Assembly (NCBI GenBank): GCA_026120035.1
Contig: JALRME010000035.1
Location: 124,001 to 188,000 of the forward strand
From: Coleophoma eucalyptorum
Taxonomy: Eukaryota; Ascomycota; Leotiomycetes; Helotiales; Dermateaceae
Direction of reading: 5' to 3'
Length of the DNA: 64,000 nt
Part shown: in pieces, positions 50,091 to 63,140 of the stretch
How positions within the stretch are numbered: the stretch's first letter is position 1
How the letters are laid out: the number at the start of each line of letters is the position of its first letter
Program-made: the position numbers and the translations under genes
Notes under the pieces: generated by a model
What the model was told of the DNA's origin: nothing
The model's input: only the letters and a program-made list of their open reading frames with translations
Database searches by the model: none

Positions 50091-51767
50091 ATGGACGCAG
50101 GCGGTCTTGCTCAGATGTCTTACAACAACTTCCCATCCAGCAATGGATTGGGTGTGCCAACCTCTGGCTTTGCTGCCAGACGGGCAAATGGTGCCAATGT
50201 CAAGCGGCTCTCATTTGAGACAACCAAAACTGTCGACTCTCAAGATAACGGTGCACCAACACCTCGCACTTCCAGATCTCACCTCCTTGCAGGTCTGAGA
50301 ACCGCTCCCAAATCATCCACCTCGAGCACCTTCCCATCCACTGCTCCACCAACACAGTTGCAGCACCGTACCGGTCTCGAGCAGAGCATGTATGCTGATA
50401 ACAAGGAAAACCATTACGGCGGACCAAAGACCAGCAACTACACTGGTCAGAACCCATACCAGAACGGAGGCCGCCAGATGTTTCCCGTTGCTGAGCAAAT
50501 TCTCGCGCCACCGGAGATCCACGTTGACGAGCATGGCCAAGAGCAGATGGACCCCAACCTGTACGCACAATTGGTTGCCACCAACATGTATCTTGCAGAG
50601 CAGCAACAGCGACTCCAGCAACAGCTTATGAGTGTTCAACAAGCGGCTCAGCAATTCCAAGGCATGAACCTAAACATGGGCGTACAACAGCAGTTTGCTA
50701 CACCTCCCATCACTCCGCAGAACCTGTATCAGCAGCAGGTCAAGCAGAACATGCAGCCAATCATCACTCCAGTGGTGGGCGCTCAGCCTGGCATCTACTC
50801 GTATTACAACCCGATGACCGGTCAGCAGAGCTACTTCATGGACAACAGCTTTCAGCAAAACCAATACGTCGAACAGCCTATGCAGCAATCTGCTCACTAC
50901 TCGCCACCACAGCAGCCAGGTACTCCACGCCTTCAAGTGTCCCCCCCACCTCAGTCCGAGACTCCACGTTTCGCCCGAAGCATCAGCCCTCCAAAGAAGT
51001 CCTCGTCGCCACCACAGGATCATGCCCCATTGCCACCACCTTCTGCCGGTGCTTTCCGCCGTGGACACCGCAAGGCAAACTCTATGGCAATCTCTGTCAA
51101 CGAGTCTGCATCATTCGATGGACCAAAGTCGGCTCTTCTGCCAAAGACCATGGGTTTCCCCAACACAGCAGCATCCACCTTTGGCCCTGGAAACGCTCGT
51201 GCTGGTGAGCACCCAATTCGTCAACCGCGTGGACCCCCTTCATTGGACGAATTGAAGTCGAAGCCAACTGCAAAGTTTGAAGGCAGCAAGAACTTTGCTG
51301 CTCGCCAACGACGAAGTGCTGTCCACAACCTGGTTCGTGCTGGAATGGAACGCCGTAGAGCCCCGGGAAGCAGCTCCGGTAGCATGTCTCCCGTTTCTGA
51401 GGCTGGCGAGATTGCGTTCTCAGTCTCTTCGGACAATGATTCAGACAGTGGTCGCAGTGGAAGTGGAAGCCTTTCCGGTCGACCCGCCCTTGGTGGCTCG
51501 CGCAGATCTGTGCATGGCGCCATTGGATCTAACCGCCCTTCTTCCAGCCAGAAGGAGCACTCATTAGAACGAAAGTCGATCGCATCCATCGATAGCCACT
51601 ACACCTCCGCCAGTGTAAGCAGCGACGAAGGATCTGTGGGAGGCAGCTTTGCCGCTGTTTTCAAGAACGCTGGCAAGAAACCAGAGACGGTTGAGGAGAA
51701 GCGCAAGGCACCAATGCTGGTCTTCACATCTGCTGAGAAGCGCAAGGGCACCAGCACTGCGTTGTAA
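50091..51767 (+). CDS. Conserved fungal Q-rich, low-complexity protein of unknown function
   Basis: Single-exon gene, 558 residues; the first ATG for over 1.3 kb is at 50091. No catalytic domain recognised. In order: a short conserved-looking N-terminal block (FAARRANGANVKRLSFETTK and PTPRTSRSHLLAGLRTAPKS), a Gln-rich centre at about 150-285 (QQQRLQQQLMSVQQAAQQFQ), Pro/Ser-rich runs (about 290-350), a basic block near 395-440 (LDELKSKPTAKFEGSKNFAA, RQRRSAVHNLVRAGMERRRA), then a Ser-rich acidic tail ending PMLVFTSAEKRKG. No membrane segment or signal peptide. Such a makeup suits an RNA- or chromatin-associated regulator, which is inference only. It stands alone in about 16 kb. Confidence 0.85.
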   Translation: MDAGGLAQMSYNNFPSSNGLGVPTSGFAARRANGANVKRLSFETTKTVDSQDNGAPTPRTSRSHLLAGLRTAPKSSTSSTFPSTAPPTQLQHRTGLEQSMYADNKENHYGGPKTSNYTGQNPYQNGGRQMFPVAEQILAPPEIHVDEHGQEQMDPNLYAQLVATNMYLAEQQQRLQQQLMSVQQAAQQFQGMNLNMGVQQQFATPPITPQNLYQQQVKQNMQPIITPVVGAQPGIYSYYNPMTGQQSYFMDNSFQQNQYVEQPMQQSAHYSPPQQPGTPRLQVSPPPQSETPRFARSISPPKKSSSPPQDHAPLPPPSAGAFRRGHRKANSMAISVNESASFDGPKSALLPKTMGFPNTAASTFGPGNARAGEHPIRQPRGPPSLDELKSKPTAKFEGSKNFAARQRRSAVHNLVRAGMERRRAPGSSSGSMSPVSEAGEIAFSVSSDNDSDSGRSGSGSLSGRPALGGSRRSVHGAIGSNRPSSSQKEHSLERKSIASIDSHYTSASVSSDEGSVGGSFAAVFKNAGKKPETVEEKRKAPMLVFTSAEKRKGTSTAL

Positions 51768-54700
51768 TTTGGAAATATGCATCGAAAAGCGTCGATACTG
51801 GGTAGATCCTGGTATCTGATTTACTCTCCTTGAAATTGTCAATTTGATATTGCATTCGACCTGTGCATATTGCTTACTGCTTTACCTTATGATGACGACG
51901 ATTACAAGCTTCGGTACCTAATGCGATGGAAGGAAACGACCTTCGGAAACCATACAACACTTTCATTTTTGTCCTTATTGCGATTGTTTTTTTTTTATGT
52001 TATGATACCGCGGTTTCGATTCTGTTGGGATATTAGCCGTACTTTGAGGGCTGGTTTTCGGCCGATCAAAGTTGCTTACAATCTTGATTGGGTGGGAGTG
52101 CATTTAAGGAGAGGTGACAGGGAGGCTTGGGGAGCGAGTTGTTGATGCGATTTGTTACTATGGTTTCTCTGTTCTTGTCTTTCGTTTACTCCAACTTTGT
52201 ATCTTGGCCCCAAAATGAAAGAGGGAAGAAAGAAACTGCACAAGATGCAGAAGGTCAGGAGGATGATAAAAGATTGAAATGATTATGGGCCTCGAAATTT
52301 GATGGCTTCCTTTTTACAATTCTTTTTCCTTTTCTTGTCATTGGGGCCGTTTTGTGATTCGGATGGAATTGGCCTCGTTTGAATTCAGTATTGATTGAAA
52401 GAAAATGTGTTGGAACACTCTTTTCTTCTCTTACGCATCTCGATAGAGGAGATAACCAGAAGAAGGATAAAGGAATAGCTTGGCTTTTTCTTTTTTCCTT
52501 TTTCTCCTGTAGCAATAAATTCACTCCTTTGCACAATCTTGTCCCATTGTCCAGTTTAAGATTCTTGGTCTGCATTATATATACCTTAAGGCATAGGTAA
52601 GGTGAGCTTACCACATAAGCCTCCTGCCTAAGTATGTCATTATTTGATACCATCCAGAGATAGTTGCTATTAACAAAAGTAGGTGTGACCTATCATCTTT
52701 CTCCTCATATATACTTATCTTAGCTCATAGAACCTAATCTATGACTTTATATTATAGTAAAGATATTTTCCTTTGTGATCAACTAGATGGAAATTCGTAT
52801 TCTATGCTAGATTTTTAAGGCCCTTTAATGCCTTAGCTATATTTGAGCAGAATTCATATCCTCCTTCTAAAAAGGAACTGGGTGCAATCAATATCCAAAG
52901 GTCGATCTGTGTTAGCGGTATCCAATTCTAGCCCAGGTATTTTCTCAGGCTTTTTCTCATCCACTTTGCTTTAATCCAAACCTAACCACGACGACAACGA
53001 TACTTACTTCTTTTGCTAATTAAATGGCTGTGTGTTTAGGCTATTGAGCTATAGTAGTTGTATGTATAAATACGAGAGCAACAAATTTTCCTGATTTCGG
53101 CTCCGCTACTTAAAAAGATAGTCAAGGTTCGACGGTATTGAACAATTGATGGACATGGTGGAAGAAGAAAAGACTGAATCAGCTGTACCTGCCGTGCGTT
53201 GAATTGGAGAGCTTCAGGGCCCCGGAGAAATGGGTAGACCTGCAGGCTCAATGGTAGAAGTTTGTCCAGTCGAATGCAGCCCATACAGAAACATCTCCTA
53301 GATTGCACTGGTCTGATTTCAAGATGAATTGGTAAAAGCATGAAGAAGGGTGCTTCAAGAGAAAGTGAAGGAGGTTGAAGAAAGATGTTAGTGCTTGGGG
53401 CAATATGTAGCTAGTATCAAGAGAATCCTACCATCAGATTTTGAAGCGTCTCTGCAATGCGAACCCTGGGCTGATTCACATTCCAAATGTGCATCTAAAC
53501 ATCATACATATAATTGTACTACAATAGCATCTCTCTTTTCAATCATACATCCTCACATTAAGGCTTCCATTTCTCCAAAGTATTTCCATGTTCAGGCACG
53601 CAAAGTCCTGACTTGAAGCCACCAGGTTTACAGCAGAAAATCTCGCGCCAGAAGCGGAATGACTACGCAACATCTGAGCTGGTCACTTCGACGCTCTCTC
53701 CAAAACCAACAGGATTCACGACCAATAGGTGTATAAACTAGGGTCTATAGTCAAGCACCAGCCCTCTGAGCTGCGATGGCAATATACATCAAAGATATCG
53801 AGTCTTCGCCATAAAGGCGGCCCTCTCTATCTAGAGCATAAATGTTTCAACGAGAACCTGAATTTCTCCAGACTCTTTTTTTAAGTCCAAGGCAGCCACA
53901 GTCACTAAACTGGCTTGGTTCCCAATCTCTCTAGAGCCTCACACCCTCCCATCCTCGCTCCCCCACGCCCCCGTACAACTGACGCAGTCCTTTTATTGAC
54001 ACAAAGGGAGATTCATGACAGCAAAATTAGCACTGGCAACAAAAGATTCTGCTTGAGAAAAGAAAGACAACAGGGAAATATGAGCAGGGAAGTCATAAAG
54101 AATTCCTCATAACACTCTGATCAATGAAACAGCTTCCAGCGGCGATCCAGGATATGTCATCAGACACGTTGCTGAGATTGTACCGCCTTTGACAATCAGC
54201 AGGACTCTGAAATGTCAACCTGGGAATGTCCTTGGTGAGAGCTGCAACCTTGCCCCGAACCATACGAGTAAAATCGACTATCTTAATACCATGCTGGTCA
54301 AAGGTCAGCGAAGACGCATCAATTTCCAGGAGGTTAATTCCAGCCGAAAATTTTCAAACTTTGTACGCTACCAGCACTGCATGATACAACTGGAGTTATG
54401 CTCTCTATTTCTACCGAGTGAGTTTAGAGCAAATAGACTTCTATGTGCTGTGGCTTTTCGAATAACACCGAAGCGCTTGAGGTTGAGCTCAGAAGGCTTG
54501 GAGATCAGACGGGTTTGAAAGTTTTCTCAATACCTCATGCTTATTTAAGTCGCTTTGCGTAAGCCGTCAAAGAGTCATCATGACAAATCGACTGCAACAA
54601 GGTAGGGCATACTGCTTTCATCGAACACTTGAGTTCATGTGCTAGAGAGCTGACAAATCGCACATCTCAACTTCGCTAACCAAGATATCACCTTGTAAAG

Positions 54701-57700
54701 TGGAGGTTTGCCAGTAGTGCATGGCCTGGTGACGTAGCCCGGAGTTCGGGAGCTATTATCAAAGGATACATATAATAATAACAGCATGTGAAATGCCCGA
54801 AACACCTTCGCTTGGCTTTTAATTACAGCTCGTGTTATGCTGCTCAGACTTTGCGAAATGGAAACAGACAACAGCCGAACTTTTACTTAGCTAAAGCTTA
54901 TTTCAAACATGTGAGAATGATTGTGACAACTAGGCACTCATCTTGTTCGTCAACATGGCCATGGAAAGGCTCATCAAACGGACTACGTTCAGCTCGAGTG
55001 CATAACTCAATACTATTTTCTTATTCTTAGTATATATTGTGGGTTTTCATCGAAAAACCTGGAACCTCGTTGAATAGACAGTCGTATCATCCATAAGGTA
55101 TACCTACATCAGCTGCCCACCTGCCTAGATTTTAAAAGTATCTGCAAGTATGGATAGACCGTTTGTGCGAGCCTTGCTCAGAGGCAACTTAACCTGCGAA
55201 ATCCACGGATTTTAGAAGAAACAGAAAAGTATGTCGAATGAATGAACAAGTTTTCACAGATTTCAGCCGAAGTGCGGAGAGTTATGAGTGGCCAACGTGT
55301 TGACCTCGAATGGAGGAGAGCAGGCCGTGCTGTGAATGACTAAAGGCACTCTGAATGTTTTCACAGCATCTGCTAGTGATGGTTCCCAATTTTAGCAACT
55401 GATATATCATCCTAACCTTCTTTTAGCAGCTATTTGCAAACAGAAACGGTCATCAAAGTGTAGGTCGACCTTTTGATCCAGCCTTTGTGAAGCCGTATGA
55501 CAAGCCTTAAAATTTCGTACTTTGGTGTAATTGGTGCACTTTCGAAATCTTTGAAGGTCTTTGCTTTAAAGAAGTGGTTCCAGTTTCTGTGTGGAAAAGA
55601 GTAGCTATCATCCTTAGGTCAGCACATTTTCGAAGTATCAAGCTGATCGCTATCACGATAATAGCTAGTTGCTGCCCTCACTCAAACAACCTTCGAACAA
55701 AAGTGACACCAATTTCACTTCTGGCCAAAACCGAATGAGATGCCAACAACCAGATGGCGGAACAAAATGTTGTAAAGTGAAGATTACTCATGACAGATCG
55801 AGGTGACTTCATGAGTTATATCTTGAAAAACAACAATAATTTGGCGTGACTGTAGCCATTACTGCGAACAGAAATGTTGCAATCTTGATTATCACCTCGT
55901 GCGGTAATAATCTGATGCAACATGGTGTTTTATCTTTCTTACCTGTCCACACGTTGTGAAAACGGCCCAATAAGGAATATCCACAAGCCAAAGTACGAGA
56001 AGGGATAAAATAGAATATATCATAATGTATACGGATCCAAATATAAGTTTACTATTCATACCTAGGCTCAAAAGTGTTGCCATACGTCACAAACGTGTAC
56101 TTTTCAGAAAATCCTAGGACGGCTTCCAATTTTAAAGAAGCTCAAGGAGTTTCTCATAGCTACGCAGTCCCGACTCAAAGGCCCCAACTCTTAATGTGGA
56201 ATGCACCAAGATGCAATCCCGCCTCGCGATAGCAATTCCCAGAAGAGTGCAAGAGAGAAGAGAGAATTTTAAGAATAGGGAGAAATATGAGATATCGTCA
56301 TGTTTAACCCTGCATCGCTAACTTAACTGACTCTTAAGCAATGCATTTTGAATTCAGGGTGAAGAAGAGAAGCTGAAAATAAAAGATCGTCATCCCATCA
56401 GATATCCAAACTTAGCAGCGTCTGAGAGGTTTGAAGGGCAGGAATGCTGATCCTCCATCCCTTTCCATGGACTGCAAAGGTAGAAATGCCAATCTTTGAG
56501 TCCCTGTCAGAGATGCATCATCTATGGATAATGTAGACCGAAAGTCAGATCCTAATCTCACCCCTCCAGTGCAGTGCAGAATAAAGAAATCGACAGCACG
56601 GCAGGCGGATAGGATCCCGAAACTATATTGAGAATCAAGAAGGGGTCGACGAGATAAAGAAAGTAAGACCAACGGAACGGAAAACCACAGCATGAAAGAA
56701 AATACCAAAAGCCGATCTTCTGCCAACCTTCTAGAATTGGGCATCAAGACAGCCAATCTGCCGGAACTTAGGAAAGTGGATCATTCTCATTGGAGAAAGC
56801 GAGGGTAAGGAAGATGAAGAGGGTTGCTCGTTTGGGCCATCTTCCAGCCCTTCGCATGCTTTCTGCTTTTGTCCTCTTTCTCTTCCTTCGAACCCTTTTC
56901 ATTTTGCCCATGCTCATTACGCGTCGGGAAGGTGAGCAAAGCTTTACTGGGTTAAAAGTTCTACCACGGAGGACGAGGACCAGTATGGTGTCTGTGCTCT
57001 AAGTCTTCTGACTTGATTTGATTTGATTGAATTTCCAAATTCCCCAAAAGCAGTTGCGCCGGAAGGGGGATCGTGGTGAGATGACAGGTTGGCGAAGACC
57101 GAGCTGAAAGCCGAACCAGCTGGGTGGGTAGGATTTGAGATTGAAGATAATTTTGTTGACGGATCATTAAGCTTTGCCGCCATGGGAGTATCCGAGAAAG
57201 AGCGTTGCGGTTCGTTCATGCACGTCGGCCGTCTTTCTTTCTTTCCAACGTGGGGGCTTGGGAGGTAGGGCATAGTAGTAAGTAGTGGTTCGTGGGGGGG
57301 GCCTTGCCGTCCTTTGCGTGAGGATATACATGATCCACTTCCTCTTCAGTTGGGCGCTGACGGGGATTGTGAAATGCCTTAGCTCAGATCTCTTGGGTTT
57401 GTCTTTTTTTTGGGGGGGGCCTGCCTGCCTTCCATGTGTCGGTATCCACCTTAAGTTTCGGAATGCACTTGCAACACAGAAACATGACAGAGTGTGAAGG
57501 GGGGGAAGTTGGTAGTATCTAACAAAAGAAACAGGAGGAAGGCTGTGTCGCTACATCCGGCGCATCGAGTATGACTGACTGGTATTGTTGAGTTGGCGTG
57601 CGATCGGGCCACCATCGGCGATTTAGTCAGGGGAAATGCCGTTGCGACTACATTTAGACTTCAACCTGATAGACGAACCGGTTCTTGAACTTTGCTGGGT

Positions 57701-58351
57701 GAAGGGGTTTATTTTTATTTCTACCATCTACCACAATCTGGAGAATCGGGTTCTGGGTCAGGTCGTGGCTGTTGTCGTAACAGGGTCAGCAAAGTGGCAG
57801 CTGACGGCAAAGGAAAACTGTGGATGCATCTGGTCCCTGATCTCTCAAACCCCCTGAGCTGCAGCAGAAGACAGTAAGTAGGTCGTAGAGAGTATCGTGG
57901 GTGCATATCAGGACGTGAGGGAGGGTAGAGAAGAAACACACGAGACGAAGCGCTGGGTTGGGAGTGAGGAAGGAGTGCCGAGCTGCTTAGAATAGCATCC
58001 TGCAGCTAGTTGACGAAAGGGTCACGGGTGATCGCCTTGGAGATCGACGCAAGGACGAGCTTCAGAAAAGGTTTTCTGTGCAACGGCGAAAGCACAAGTT
58101 CCCCGTCTGGTCAGGTACAGTATGGATGGTATGTTGCGGGTAATGTATCGACGAGGTCTTTGCATTCGAGGCATCAGCACGGAAGCTTCGGCTGGCCGTG
58201 GCAAGCATGATGCTTCTTCGTTCTTACGTAGTTCGTACTGTTCTGTCGCTAGTCTCTTCGCCACGAAAGAAGCGAGCGGTAGACTTTTTCCTCTTTTTCG
58301 CTTCTCTTCTTCGTCTTCCTCCTTTCTCTCTGGTGTGTTTCCACGAAGGCT

Positions 58352-58383
58352 TGGTGGTTGGTGGTGGTTGGTGGTGGTTGGTG
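58352..58383. repeat. Ten-base tandem repeat GTGGTGGTTG, about three copies
   Basis: Followed by its partial inverse GACCACC. Confidence 0.8.
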
Positions 58384-59381
58384 ACCACCGAGACGGAGCA
58401 ACGCCGAAAGCAGACAAAAGGCCAGGAAAAAAAGCCGTCTTCATTTAAGTAGCAGAGAGACCCCGAATATCGACCGGTGCCGTGTGCTCAACTGCTTTTT
58501 GTTTTCTCATCGTTTTTCTGCTTATTGGCATCGTGACTCTGTGGCGGTTGCGGTCTGGATGCGAGTCTACGAAGATTATGTACTCACCTCGCTCACCAGT
58601 CTACATGAGGAAGTCTGAAATCCGAGCAGACGGGCCTGGAGTGCTGCGATGTGGGTACGTGTGGTGGGTACTGTTGTAGATGATATGCACATTGCGTCCA
58701 TAAGGAGAGAGGGCACGGTAGACCTGTGACTGGAAGAAGTCTGCCACCCTGCTGTCTATACTACTACTGTATCAGCATTGTCGTTCGCAACACCACTCTC
58801 ATCATCTCATTCGAAAGGCTCGGCGTTGCCGCATTGGTCCTTCCGGACCTTCTGGTTGGACAAGAATTTGACTTCGATAGATAGCAAGGCGTGGGAATGC
58901 ACCGAATTTGTGCCTACTCTAGCACATGCATCGTAAGTTGGTGGCAGCCACGCCGTGGACAGTGATACCAGGCGACTCACCGCTACACGATGATGATGCG
59001 CGATCACAAGCTGGAATGTAAATTGCGAAAGCACCCACAGACCAAGGCGATCCAGAACGATGGGAGAGCAAGAGCAAGCTCGACGCCGTTGACGTTGAAC
59101 GCGGAAAGGCGCATGAGCTGGTGGCATGGAAATTGACCCGTATGGCCCATAACTTCCTATCTCTCAGAAATTGTGGGTTCTTGTAACCTCCAAGCGCTGC
59201 TAGAAGTGGAACCGTGTTGATCCAAGTTACTTGAATCTGAGCTGCACGCAAGCAACCAGCAGGTAAGCTGGTAAGCAGGAGGGCAGAGGACCGAGGGTAG
59301 AGGGCAGCGAGCAAGCGAGCCGTCATGGCTCAAGCTCCATCCGTCAACCTAAAGTCCAGTATTCCTCGTCCATCTCTCGTC

Positions 59382-59420
59382 CACCCACCCACCCACCATC
59401 CATCCATCCACCACCCAAAC
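59382..59420. repeat. CACC/CATC tetramer tract
   Basis: Alternating ACCC and ATCC units. Confidence 0.8.
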
Positions 59421-59765
59421 GAACCACGATGCCACACTTGTTTCTCTTTCCTCTCCCTTTCCCTTCCCCTTCCACAATCCAACCCAAGATCGTACCCACA
59501 TTTCTTCTCAATCCACCGCAACGACGCAACGCTCCCCCTCTCTGCTTGATCTCAACCCACAGCCCACATCATCGAGCCCAACCTAGACTCCCTCCCAGAC
59601 TTGCCTCAACTTCCGCCCACCCTCCACGCCCCGCTGAAGTTCCGGCTTTCTGTCATAAGATTGGGCTGTCGATGCGCCGGATACTTCGTGATAGACACTT
59701 TACAATGGGTCCAGCGGAGGTAAGGATGATGCTGTTGACCTAGGAATCAGGAGAGTCGCAGACAT

Positions 59766-60372
59766 GGTTCTAGTCGCTCTTGGTAAGGTAGGTAGCTCTT
59801 ACTGTTCCTGGATCTGATATACGACGACCGCGACGACATACAAGTTGCAAGGTAGTGCTGCTGGAAGCTGTCTCCACGCGTATCTCTTCTTTTCTCTTCA
59901 CTTCTCGCTCTCTCTCCTCTGGCCAAGCCGTTTGATCTTTCGTCTTGGTTCTTTGGTATCCTCTTACATCATCTTCTCCTCCTCTGCATCACCATCTACC
60001 CACTGCTTTGGCATCATTAGCAAGCTTCTCTTCTAGCACATTCGCTCTTCAATTGCATCCTACACCCTCGCCCCATTTCCCACCGGTTTTCTCTTTTCTC
60101 CGCCACGCTTCAGGTGGTTTGAATCACGATTACAATTGCAACTACATTTCCTTGGCCACATCGAGTCAGGCTTGGTCAGAGGCTGCGACTCGCCTTTTCA
60201 CCTTATCGGTGGCGAATAAGAGCTTTTCGTCGGCCCGCTACTTGTGCAACGCTGCCTATCGACAAAGACCCCACTACACTGCATGCGGGCTGCAGAACGC
60301 CCACCGCTTCACATCTAAAAGTGCTCAACAGTGCGGAGGGATTGAGTATATGGGGACGGGGGGTCGGAGACA
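59766..60372 (+). promoter_or_regulatory. CT-rich 5' leader of the PRM10-like gene
   Basis: No ATG from 59766 to 60282, then two upstream ATGs close to the start. The CT-rich part at 59880-60110 is typical of fungal leaders. Confidence 0.5.
60283..60318 (+). other. Upstream ORF of 11 codons before the PRM10-like gene
   Basis: ATG at 60283, stop TAA at 60316. Peptide MRAAERPPLHI. Confidence 0.45.
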
Positions 60373-60424
60373 ATGGAGAAGAACGCACTCGGCATCCCAT
60401 ACATCATGTCTAGTGACTACATGA
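60350..60424 (+). other. Out-of-frame uORF overlapping the PRM10-like start codons
   Basis: ATG at 60350, stop TGA at 60422. It covers both in-frame start candidates, 60373 and 60406, and its stop overlaps the in-frame ATG at 60421. Confidence 0.45.
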
Positions 60425-63140
60425 CCGCCAGCGAAGGCAGAGCCAGCGGACATGAGCAGGGCTATAGCGAGCTCTCCGGAAGTCCCACTGCAAATAACTC
60501 AGCTTCACCTAGCCGGCCGTCCAGCGCACTTGGTCACGTAGTTCCCAAGAGAAGCAGAGTGCGCTTCAACAGTACCAGCGAAGCCAATGATTCTACAAAC
60601 ACGCGCTCCCAATTCCCTCTTCGAGATCGTTCAGAATCCCCTCCCTCGGCGACTGCTCTCCTCGCTCTACCAAAGAAATCCAAAGCCAGTCCCGCTCATT
60701 CTAGAAATAATAGTGTCACAAAACTGCAGAGGCACACTCCTGAGTCGGAGAAGACAAATCCCTTCGATGATCCCCTACCCAGTCCTGTACTTCGGCCGAG
60801 ACCGAGCGTGTTAAGGAAGGAATCAGTAAATTCCTACAATGGAGACGACATTCCGGATGAAGCCGAGGAGCACAACGAGAAGGCTTTCTCGGCGCTTGCT
60901 GCTCAAGAGAGAGCCCAAAGAATAGCGAGTTTGGTAGGAAGTCACTCTGCTCCTGCTTCGCGACGGACGAGTCTAGACACTGATGTGGATGACGACTACG
61001 AATTACCAGAGAAAAGACCTGGCTTGCCTGTCAGGATTGATGATATTCCCCTGATTAACATTGATAAGCACAGGACGGATGGCGCAGGATATGATGTGGA
61101 TGACGAACTGCTGGAAGAGCGTGAGCCAACTGCCGCATCCAGTAGTTCCCTTGCCCATAAGTTGGTCAGGGCTCACACCACCAAGTATCTCAACCCAAAA
61201 GGCGTGAGGATGGCAGATCCAGCACCAACCGGCCTCGTGTCGGGACAGGTCACCCCAACAGAAGAGCAGAGAGATATGGAGGAGTATGTCCCACGGCCGA
61301 CGCATTATCGAGGGGGTGTGCTCTCATCATTGTTGAAACTCTACAATGCTCCACAAAGTGGAGGGTACGCCAAAATGGACAGCAGCAGACCAGGTACTCT
61401 GAGCGGAAGTCCGTCCCAGGCTGGGACACAGCTCACCACTCCTGGATCATCCGGTACTGCCACTCCATCCAGGCAAAAGCAAGCCAAGTGGTACAATCAC
61501 AAGAACCAATCTCAGGATACTTTGGCAGGTCTCATTGAAGCCTCTGCTATCCTTGGAGCCCAAGGTGGACACGCGAAGCCACAGAGACCAGGTATGGGAA
61601 AGAGAACCCACAGTGGTAGACTTATTGACCAAGCTATCAACCGGCTCAACAACACTCGACCTAGACTGGAGGATGAGATCAGAATCACGGTGCATATTGC
61701 AGAGACCCTCAGTCGTCACAAGTACATCTTGAAATTGTGTCGAGCTCTGATGAGCTATGGTGCACCAACCCATCGCCTGGAGGAGTACATGACGATGACA
61801 GCACGAGTTTTAGAAGTCGATGGACAATTTTTATACATCCCTGGATGTATGATTATCTCATTTGATGACGCGTCAACCCATACCACTGAAGTGAAGCTTG
61901 TCAAGTCTGTCCAAGGTGTTGATCTCGGCAAGTTGAAGGATGTCCACGAAATTTACAAGGAAGTTGTTCACGATGTTATTGGTGTTGAGGAGGCAACCCA
62001 GAGACTGGATGCCGTCATTACCAAAAAGCCAAAGAATAACCCTTGGGTGCTTGTCCTCGTTTACGGGTTCGCTAGTGCTACTGTAGGACCATTTGGTAAG
62101 TTCAGCTACAAATCCTTCAACATCGCAACCAGTACTAACAGATTGTAGCCTTTGAAGCACGATTGATTGATATGCCCATTGCTTGGATATTAGGTTGCCT
62201 ACTTGGTACCCTTCAACTCATCCTTGCTCCACGATCCAATCTCTACTCCAACGTCTTCGAAATCTCAGCCGCCGTGCTGACTTCATTCTTGGCTAGAGCC
62301 TTCGGCTCCATTCGGGGCGGAGATCTGTTCTGTTTCTCTGCTTTGGCACAGTCATCTATTGCTCTTATTCTTCCTGGATATATGGTTCTCTGTGGATCGC
62401 TTGAATTGCAATCGAAGTCAATGGTGGCGGGATCTGTTCGCATGGTCTATGCCATCATTTACTCTTTGTTCCTGGGGTTCGGCATTACTATTGGGACAGC
62501 CCTCTATGGTCTCTTCGATCCGCACGCTACCACTGCCACTACCTGTGCCAATCCAATCACTGGTCTCTACAAGTGGCCGTTTGTTCCAATGTTTACTTTG
62601 TCTTTGACAATCATCAACCAAGCGAAATGGAAACAGACACCTGTCATGCTTTTCATTTCGTTTGCAGGATATATCGTCAATTACTACTCGGCCATTCGTT
62701 TCCCTTCATCCGCCCAATTGTCGAATACTCTTGGCGCCTTTGCTGTGGGAGTATTGGGAAATCTCTATTCGCGGGTACGTCACGGTGTGGCAGCTGCAGC
62801 ACTTTTGCCTGCAATCTTCGTGCAAGTCCCTTCTGGTCTTGCTGCTTCCGGTTCTTTACTGGCTGGTTTGAGCTCGGCCGAGTCTATCACGAATGGCACG
62901 TCAAATGGCACAGCGCACATCAATGGAACTAGTTCGGTAAGTTGTTTGTCAATACCACAAAATCCAAACACTAATATTTTATAGGTTACTGTTACGACTT
63001 CCGAGGACCTCAATACAATTGTTTTCAATGTTGGTTACAGCATGATACAAGTCGCGATTGGTATCACAGTAGGCCTGTTTCTCAGTGCCTTGGTCATTTA
63101 CCCTCTTGGCAAGAGAAGGAGTGGACTTTTTAGTTTCTAA
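60373..63140 (+). CDS. PRM10: ThrE-family membrane protein, PRM10-like
   Basis: 888 residues in three exons, 60373-62095, 62149-62936, 62985-63140; phases agree. The first 415 residues are hydrophilic and Ser/Pro-rich with phosphosite-like runs. The ThrE domain then begins: HIAETLSRHKYILKLCRALM, SYGAPTHRLEEYMTMTARVL, GQFLYIPGCMIISFDDASTH, followed by about ten membrane segments (IDMPIAWILGCLLGTLQLIL, LFCFSALAQSSIALILPGYM, SVRMVYAIIYSLFLGFGITI, RFPSSAQLSNTLGAFAVGVL), and a last exon with GYSMIQVAIGITVGLFLSAL. Yeast Prm10 is pheromone-regulated with unknown cargo; bacterial ThrE exports threonine and serine. The start may be 60373, 60406 or 60421, all covered by a uORF. Confidence 0.93.

Larger units (their letters stand above)
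51768..59765. other. Gene desert, about 8 kb
   Basis: No gene I can support on either strand. 51768-52300 should hold the 3' end of the Q-rich gene. 52600-56400 is AT-rich with stops in all frames. 56400-59765 is GC-richer with many short unrelated frames and simple repeats (58352-58383, 59382-59420). No transposase, terminal repeat or reverse transcriptase remnant recognised. Confidence 0.5.

Noticed and set aside
56412..56756. 114-codon minus-strand frame in the desert
   Set aside because: No domain, and no neighbouring exons with matching phase.
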